Source: Fasciolopsis buskii (lineage: Eukaryota > Platyhelminthes > Trematoda > Plagiorchiida > Fasciolidae). From it: a stretch of 64,000 nt of DNA. The translations under genes and the position numbers were made by a program. The notes below the pieces were generated by a model, which ran no database searches, was not told the DNA's origin, and saw only the letters and a program-made list of their open reading frames with translations. Below are positions 57,673-64,000 of the stretch, piece by piece. Every line of letters begins with the position of its first letter. Within the stretch, counting starts at the first letter, position 1. The DNA is taken from NCBI GenBank assembly GCA_008360955.1, contig LUCM01004210.1, positions 167,524 to 231,523 on the forward strand, given 5' to 3'.

Positions 57673-60215
57673 CACAAGATATCGAAGCAGTATGATTAAG
57701 TTCAAGCCATTAAGACTGCAAATGAATAGCATAAAAATGGTCACCATCCCGGCCACCTTTCAGGCCATAGACAACCATGTGGCGCTGCTATCAAAGACCA
57801 TCAGCAGGACTAGGCTCGGTCAAGCGAAAAAGACCCAGTAGAATAGAAATCAGAACAACCTGGAGGGAATGCACTTAACATTTACGGTCGATTGTACACA
57901 TTTTCAGCTGTTGCCTCATCACATCCTGTTCTCTTTTGCGTCTGTGCATTGACATCGCATCGGGTCATGGAAATAGCCATTGGGCTCGAAATCAAAGGAG
58001 TTATAAACGTGTACGCCAACGAAAAACTACGTTCTTTCGTTGAATTCGCGTTACAGTAGGATAAGGTGGGTGAGATCAAGCTAGTACTATTTTTCCGTCC
58101 GAGATTTTATTCTAACTAGAGCAACTTTTGTCTAATTGTAGCAATTTTTTATTGCTCTTTTGGTATCACAAATGTTGTTCTTATTTCAATACAGTTAAGA
58201 ACAAAGTAGCAAACTTAAGGCAAATTCCACTCTGAAGAACACTTTGATGAAGTGCTAATTGGAATTCTGACGATAAAAAGTAATCCACATACGTAGGGAA
58301 AAAACGAATATATTTCATATCTCGGAACAGATCTGGTTGGGAGGCGGCGCATCGAAATCTGCACGGCGATAGCTCTGGCTTTGCAAACAATTTGCGCACC
58401 GGAATGTTGAGACCTACTGGAGACTATGGTTGGCTTGGTGAATACTGTAGGAATAACACCGATTTTGCTTGCTGTATACTTCACCTCGTTGCTCACTCTG
58501 AGAAAGTAGCCACTTACATGCAGAATACGGAGAGCCGGTGGTTATTACTGTGATCACTTCAAGGCGACCGACTGACCGTAAATACTCAGTTACCGACAAC
58601 CTTTACCGGCATGAATTAGGTCATTAATACATACGGGTATCACAGAGCGCGTGTGCTTGACACTAAGCCGGGGCAGTCGGAATGTCTGGTAATACTTCTT
58701 TGGATCGATGCTGGTTTTGAAAGTTCCTATTGGCTTTGGTCAAAATCGAGCAAGGTTCAAGGTGTCGAACTATACACACAAACACGTTCATGCACCTGGT
58801 CAACTTGACTGCGGTGTCAGACACCGATGTGATTTGTATATGATGAAATCAATCGTGCCACAGATGATCTGAATGAAGTTGCTAATTGGTAGGTTTTATT
58901 TCTAGTCAAACGATTCGCCACTCAACGGAACAGGGAGATTCAAATGCTGGTGAAAAACATGGGAAGAAACTCGCTGCACTCTTCTTTCCACGTCCTTATT
59001 ATGGATTACATCAGTGAGTGACTGTGACAGTGTGACTCGGCATCTTCTTTTTGGTGGCTTAAGCCAAAACGGACTTTAGAATTCCTCGAACCGTTCGGGA
59101 ATGAATTTCGGAAAATGAATATGCGGTATGGCTAAAATCCTTTATTTGGTGCAATTTCAGGCATGCAAAAAATAAAATTTGCTGGGATATTCGTTCTGCA
59201 GATTAAAAACTTTTAGAAACCGGCGACTTTAATAAACACTGTTTGAAACTACCGAGAAGCTTGTACTATGGACCTGCAATGATTTTGAGATCAAATCGTT
59301 GAGATCAAATCTAAATTTTTCATGCTGCACTCTTGTTTTTACAGTTTCTGAAAACTGCACAGTTCTTCTACTGCCAGTCAGAGTCATGTAAAAGTAGCCT
59401 TGGAAGCGTAAAAACAATTAAGAAGAGCATCGCAACACCAGGACCCAATCAACTCGTCCTTTGGCTTTCACTTACTGTCTCGATTCTGTCAATTTAATTT
59501 CCAATCCGTCTGAAGAAAGGTGAAGGAATGCTGAACACTGAGTACACACAGTCGGTAGAATCCAGAAGCTGAACGACGGTTTGTAGTGAAAGACCCTAAT
59601 TTTACTGAGACACAAGAATATTGGCGTAGTCATAGTCATAGGGAGCAAAGTCTTATTTTGTAATTCAGCTAAAATAGACTGGTCTAAAAATTATTGTCCT
59701 TACTACACTATAACAAAAACGCTTTTATCTAAGAATTGTCGTGAGACATTTTCCGTGAAACGTTTTCTTCCCAGCTTGTTTACGCATGTGATCATCTAGT
59801 TACGTGCATATCATGTTCTGAACATGAACCCCCACAATAAGTTTTGTACAAAATATTCGTCTGAGTTGATAGTCATTTTGCACACCGATGGGGACCTAAT
59901 CCAAAAGTGAAAATCAGAATGATTTTGCTTCGAGCAAAAACTATAACTGGAATAATAAACGCGCATTTTTTTACTGACTTCAGCCGCCCATAGATCATCA
60001 TCCGGTTTTCTTAAATTTTGATATGGTTTTGCTTAAATAGATTTGCCAAAAAAATCACACTTTCACTTGGAAAGCTGGACATAATCAACTTTTAAGGTTG
60101 GTCTTCGTCTTATAATTGGAATCAGTTACTTCGCAAATTCACTCGGCATCATATGTGATTTGCTGGAATCAAGCATTTATAACTTATGGCCTATGTGTGT
60201 CTGTTTGTTTCTCTC

Positions 60216-60218
<3 letters not shown>
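57673..60218. other. Non-coding stretch, nothing recognised
   Basis: Only short frames without known domains on either strand. Confidence 0.5.

Positions 60219-60253
<35 letters not shown>
60219..60253 (+). repeat. (AT)n microsatellite
   Basis: About 17 AT units preceded by a CTCTCTCT stretch. It makes an open frame on the plus strand that encodes Tyr-Ile repeats, which is an artefact. Confidence 0.95.
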
Positions 60254-60254
<1 letters not shown>

Positions 60255-63200
60255 TATCACTGCCACACATCCATTTCGCAATGGCTTGTTTCAGTCTCGT
60301 GGACATTGTTTTAGCAGAGAATGAAGAACACATGTACTTCGCATAAAAAAGCATTTACCACCGTGTTTTTCCAACAACTATATTGTACCCGACGTTTACC
60401 CAAATGTGCAGTGGATCGAACCGAAAACACAACGTTGCGTACACTTCACAGTACGTCCGATACAGGCATAAAGACTGTTGAGCGACTGAAAATGCCGCAC
60501 ATCATCGTGCAGTGTGCAGACAAATTTCAAAGTGAATGAGATTGCGTGTCAGATATTTGCTCTTAATTCTGGCTCCTGCTCGCCTAACTTTGTAGGACAA
60601 GTTCGCGATTTCCAGGGTTGCCGCATTTGTGTGTACGTCTCCAGGCTTTTGTGGTCTTGTCGTGGACACATGTAGAGGCACGAGAACGGAATGACCGAAA
60701 ATGAACTCGACAAACAACAGACAAGACCACTATTCGATTCCTTTCACGTAAAAGCGAAAACAACAACGACGAGAACAACAGCGCAGGCGAGAACAACGAT
60801 AGGAACCAAAACAGTGGATACTGAGGTGAACTTGGTTAACCTCAGTTCAGTTGGCGGAGAACAGCAAAGTTTCATTACAAATAAAATTGGTCATCTATTG
60901 ATTCGGGTTGTGAGTAAAAAGAACGGATAAGAAAAGTAGACAAAGCCGAGCTTCAAAACAAAAATTCAAATTGCTAGATTTTGAATGGAGATATTACAGA
61001 AGAATGATCGTGAGAATCATTGCCCAGCAGAGTTACGTTCAAGCGAGCGCTCGGTAATTAGGTTTGATATTTTATCCTATTCCACCGCGCACAACATTAC
61101 AAAATTATGGGACTTTTGTCCCTTGAAGTTAGTAATTTAGCATTTAGTGCTATTTTACATCGTCTGGCACAAAATTATAAGATTCCTACAAGCACTGGTG
61201 ATCAAATAAGACTTCATACCAGAGACGCAGTGCGGTAGACCTCAAAACTGCCGCAAAATGATTGAACCGTCTACTATTAAAAGGTGATGGCAACCCGATG
61301 GAGTGGCATTTTGAAGAGCATTGCTTATCGTTATTTTTGTCGGCACATAGCTTAATTTGAAGACCGTAAGAGTTACGAGCGGACGCCTTGCTTTATAGCA
61401 TCAAACCTAAGAGACATGGAATAAAGTGAACTAACTAAGCAACTCATGATCTATTATATGGGATTAGGTTTGGGAAAACAAGAACTCTACCTTGAAAACG
61501 GTTACTCGCGGCAACCTATTCGTCGACACATTATCTGTATCAGCAACGGTGCTTCGCCAAACATACATTTCGGCATGGGCCTTAAGTCACAGGCAAGCTG
61601 TTCCTAACAGTCAGAATTGCTGCAAAAATTTGAATAGGATAATCAAAAAAGCTAAGTCGGCTCAATTGGTTCATCCCCTTGAATGACAACCGCCAGTAAC
61701 AAATGAGGAAGACTATCGAATGGTGCTCTTACACTGGCGATTTATTTCTTTGAGCTCCACCGGGAGGTCACCAAAGATGAAGGCATTTTCAGCCATGTTT
61801 CCACTTCTGAACGCGCTGAATGCCGATGAATGGCAACGAATAATATAACACCCCGTGAACACATTCACATACACCTCCTTTTATTTAACACTCCCCTGGG
61901 AAAACTCATCAATAAACGGTATAAACGGCCTTGCACTTTTCAGTGACCTGTCCATGCCAATGCAGATCCAAACGATGGCTAATGAGGTAGGCAAATACAC
62001 AAAAGTACCATTTGGCTGCATCTACACAGCCTGATGCTGATGTACCAACTAGAGGTCCAAACACAATGAATCAGCAGTTGTTCAGCTAGGACTGGGAGCG
62101 GCCTGAAAAAGTTGGTTTTCTTATCCTCCCGTCCTCGCCGGGCAAAACTCCACAATACCCTAAGGTTAACCAACTTTACCTAACCCGATAAGACTGTTGT
62201 AGACTGTGTTAACCAGGTTGAAAATACCGGCATCGGTGGAAGCTAACAAAAAACGCTGATGGTTTGCTTGTAAAGAAAAGCTATATTTGATGGGAAGAAA
62301 CATGATATTTCAAAACCAAGATAACAATAATCATCAACAGTCTGCAACTTCTTTTCGAAAATTCAGAATGCGTTCAAAAATTTACACTTTTGTGATTAAT
62401 GAAACCTGATAGGAAGATAAGACACACGACCATTGATGCTACGTTTTTCGCTCTGGCTGGAAGCAGTTAGACGATGGCAAAGACACATAGTTCTCTACAA
62501 ATATGTTGACACACCGGAACGGCCATGGGTCGTCTCGACTCTAGTTCAATCTCAGCTTGCCTAACCAAATGAAAAGGATCAAATGGTTTCTGGTAGCTCA
62601 ACACGGCCGTTTTTACTTTATTTTTCAAAATGGCATAATTTATCATCAGCCGATCTCGGCCCAGTTGAAGGGTTTATTGCATATCCCTTGGTCCTCATAA
62701 CGACTACTTCCTCCGTTCCCTCTGATCGCATCAAAAATCAGATCACTTTCAATCAGTCCACGGACTAATGTTCCTGCCTGGCTCCGTGCTTCTCCGCGGA
62801 TTGCAGTCGGTCCAATTTCAAGCCCGTGTCTTATTTAGCTGACCTCGGAGGCGTTTCGCAGCCAGACTCGTTATTCGGACATAACCGTGCTTCACACACC
62901 GGAGGAAAGTGGCCTCGCACTTAGGCATCCGTATCCGCAGCCTCCACTTAAAACCTATCTTTTTTTAACTCTGGCGGGAGTCAAGCAAAATCAACATTAA
63001 ACTACAGTCCATTTCATTTTTGGCTAGAGTTACTTTCACGTTTTCCATTAAAATTCACCATTGTTCAGTGTCTACCAGTAACTAACGAAAAGAAAAGAGA
63101 AGACAAAAGCACACAAGTGTAAAATAAAGTTTTAGTTTTAAGTCATGCAGATGAGAAAAATGTAAAATACAAGTCGATCGTCGACAGCCAAATCCAACCA

Positions 63201-64000
63201 TATCTTTTGGTGTCTCAGTCATTCGATGAAAAGGACACAAGAGCCTAAGACCGTCAAGTTTTACGTGAACTGCTTGAACGGGTCCTTCTTTTTTAGTGTC
63301 ATGAACTGGCCAGTTATAACAATCCTCGGATCATTCACTGACTCCTATTGGGGACAGTACAAGCTGCCGGGATTCCGGTGATAAAATTACGCCCAAGATC
63401 AGAGGTGAGAAAAAAAACCGCCGGATATCACAGTCAGGTAGTAAATTAGCATATGCACCCAAGACAAATTAATGCGATTGGAAAAAACAGGGTGAAACCC
63501 TAAACTTAAAGTGTAAAGGAAAAATGTCGCCAGTAAACAGTTGCGAAGCAATGGTCCTTAGTTGCCAAATTCGTTAGTTGTCAGTTGCATTGACCACCTA
63601 CGCACCATGTTGAATTGTGGGCGCTAGAAAAACTGAAGTATTAAGGTTCATGGCGGGTTTCCTTTTTCAAGGTTTCAGCAATGGGAAACGGCAGATGTGC
63701 GTGACCACTTGCCGAATAAGTTGGTGCTTTTGCATTGGCGATGTTAGTACCTGTGCACTGGTCTATTCGAGAAGCGAATGAGTTACTCACATTTCGGCAA
63801 AGATACAAGCAAAGATTGCACTTCACCAGGGGCACTTCAGCAGAAAAAGCAAATTAAGGAAACTCATGAAGTTTACCTGCAAGCATGGATAGCTGCACTG
63901 CATAGTAATTCGCAAAGACACTTATGCACATTAAAACACAAAAACTCGTCCCGATAATGATGAATTTTGTACCTTACGTAGGCTGTCTTCAAAGTCTTGA
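60254..64000. other. Non-coding 3' end of the window
   Basis: No gene, RNA or transposon protein is recognised. Open frames are at or below 80 codons and without motifs. Confidence 0.5.

Noticed and set aside
1..64000. CRISPR arrays, prokaryotic operons, rRNA genes, integrated viral genomes
   Set aside because: No spaced short repeats, no tightly packed same-strand genes, no rRNA-like sequence and no viral structural or polymerase genes other than LINE reverse transcriptase fragments were seen.

Overview
The window is eukaryotic and AT-rich. It is dominated by the middle and 3' part of one large plus-strand gene for a protocadherin-type adhesion receptor. Coding exons are short (about 130-570 bp) and separated by introns of 1-10 kb that contain decayed non-LTR retrotransposons, inverted-repeat elements and microsatellites. 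The intron/exon structure, delta-protocadherin-like tail motif and RTE/CR1-like LINE remnants suggest a lophotrochozoan, most likely a trematode flatworm. That placement is inference, because no species marker is present. There is no operon, CRISPR array or rRNA.

Layout. 1-11186: no exon recognised. It holds a GC-rich island (2241-2640), a scaffold gap (single N at 5886) flanked by a perfect 842 bp duplication, and two copies of an inverted-repeat element carrying a tRNA-like segment. 11187-41686: eight coding exons in a continuous compatible reading-frame chain. They encode about five cadherin (EC) domains, one transmembrane helix and a basic then acidic cytoplasmic tail. Intron 1 contains a LINE and a second single-N gap (13783) with a perfect 931 bp duplication that also copies the first 43 nt of exon 2. 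Intron 3 has a LINE endonuclease fragment, intron 5 a third tRNA-like inverted-repeat element, and intron 6 two LINE remnants in opposite orientation.

41687-64000: the gene probably continues. Two phase-compatible cytoplasmic exons are proposed (47265-47351, 49531-49719), but no terminal exon is secure. The rest is repeat-rich: a (GTT)n tract, a complex fold-back repeat (about 51236-51725), two more tRNA-like elements (52820-53160, 53851-53968) and several (AT)n tracts.

The translated chain is 810 complete codons (residue numbers below count from the first base of exon 1). It starts inside an EC domain, so the signal peptide and first EC sequence are missing. The most unusual non-gene signal is a family of at least four elements combining about 110 bp terminal inverted repeats with a tRNA-like Pol III promoter segment. 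The two N-flanking perfect duplications are almost certainly assembly artefacts and affect gene prediction.
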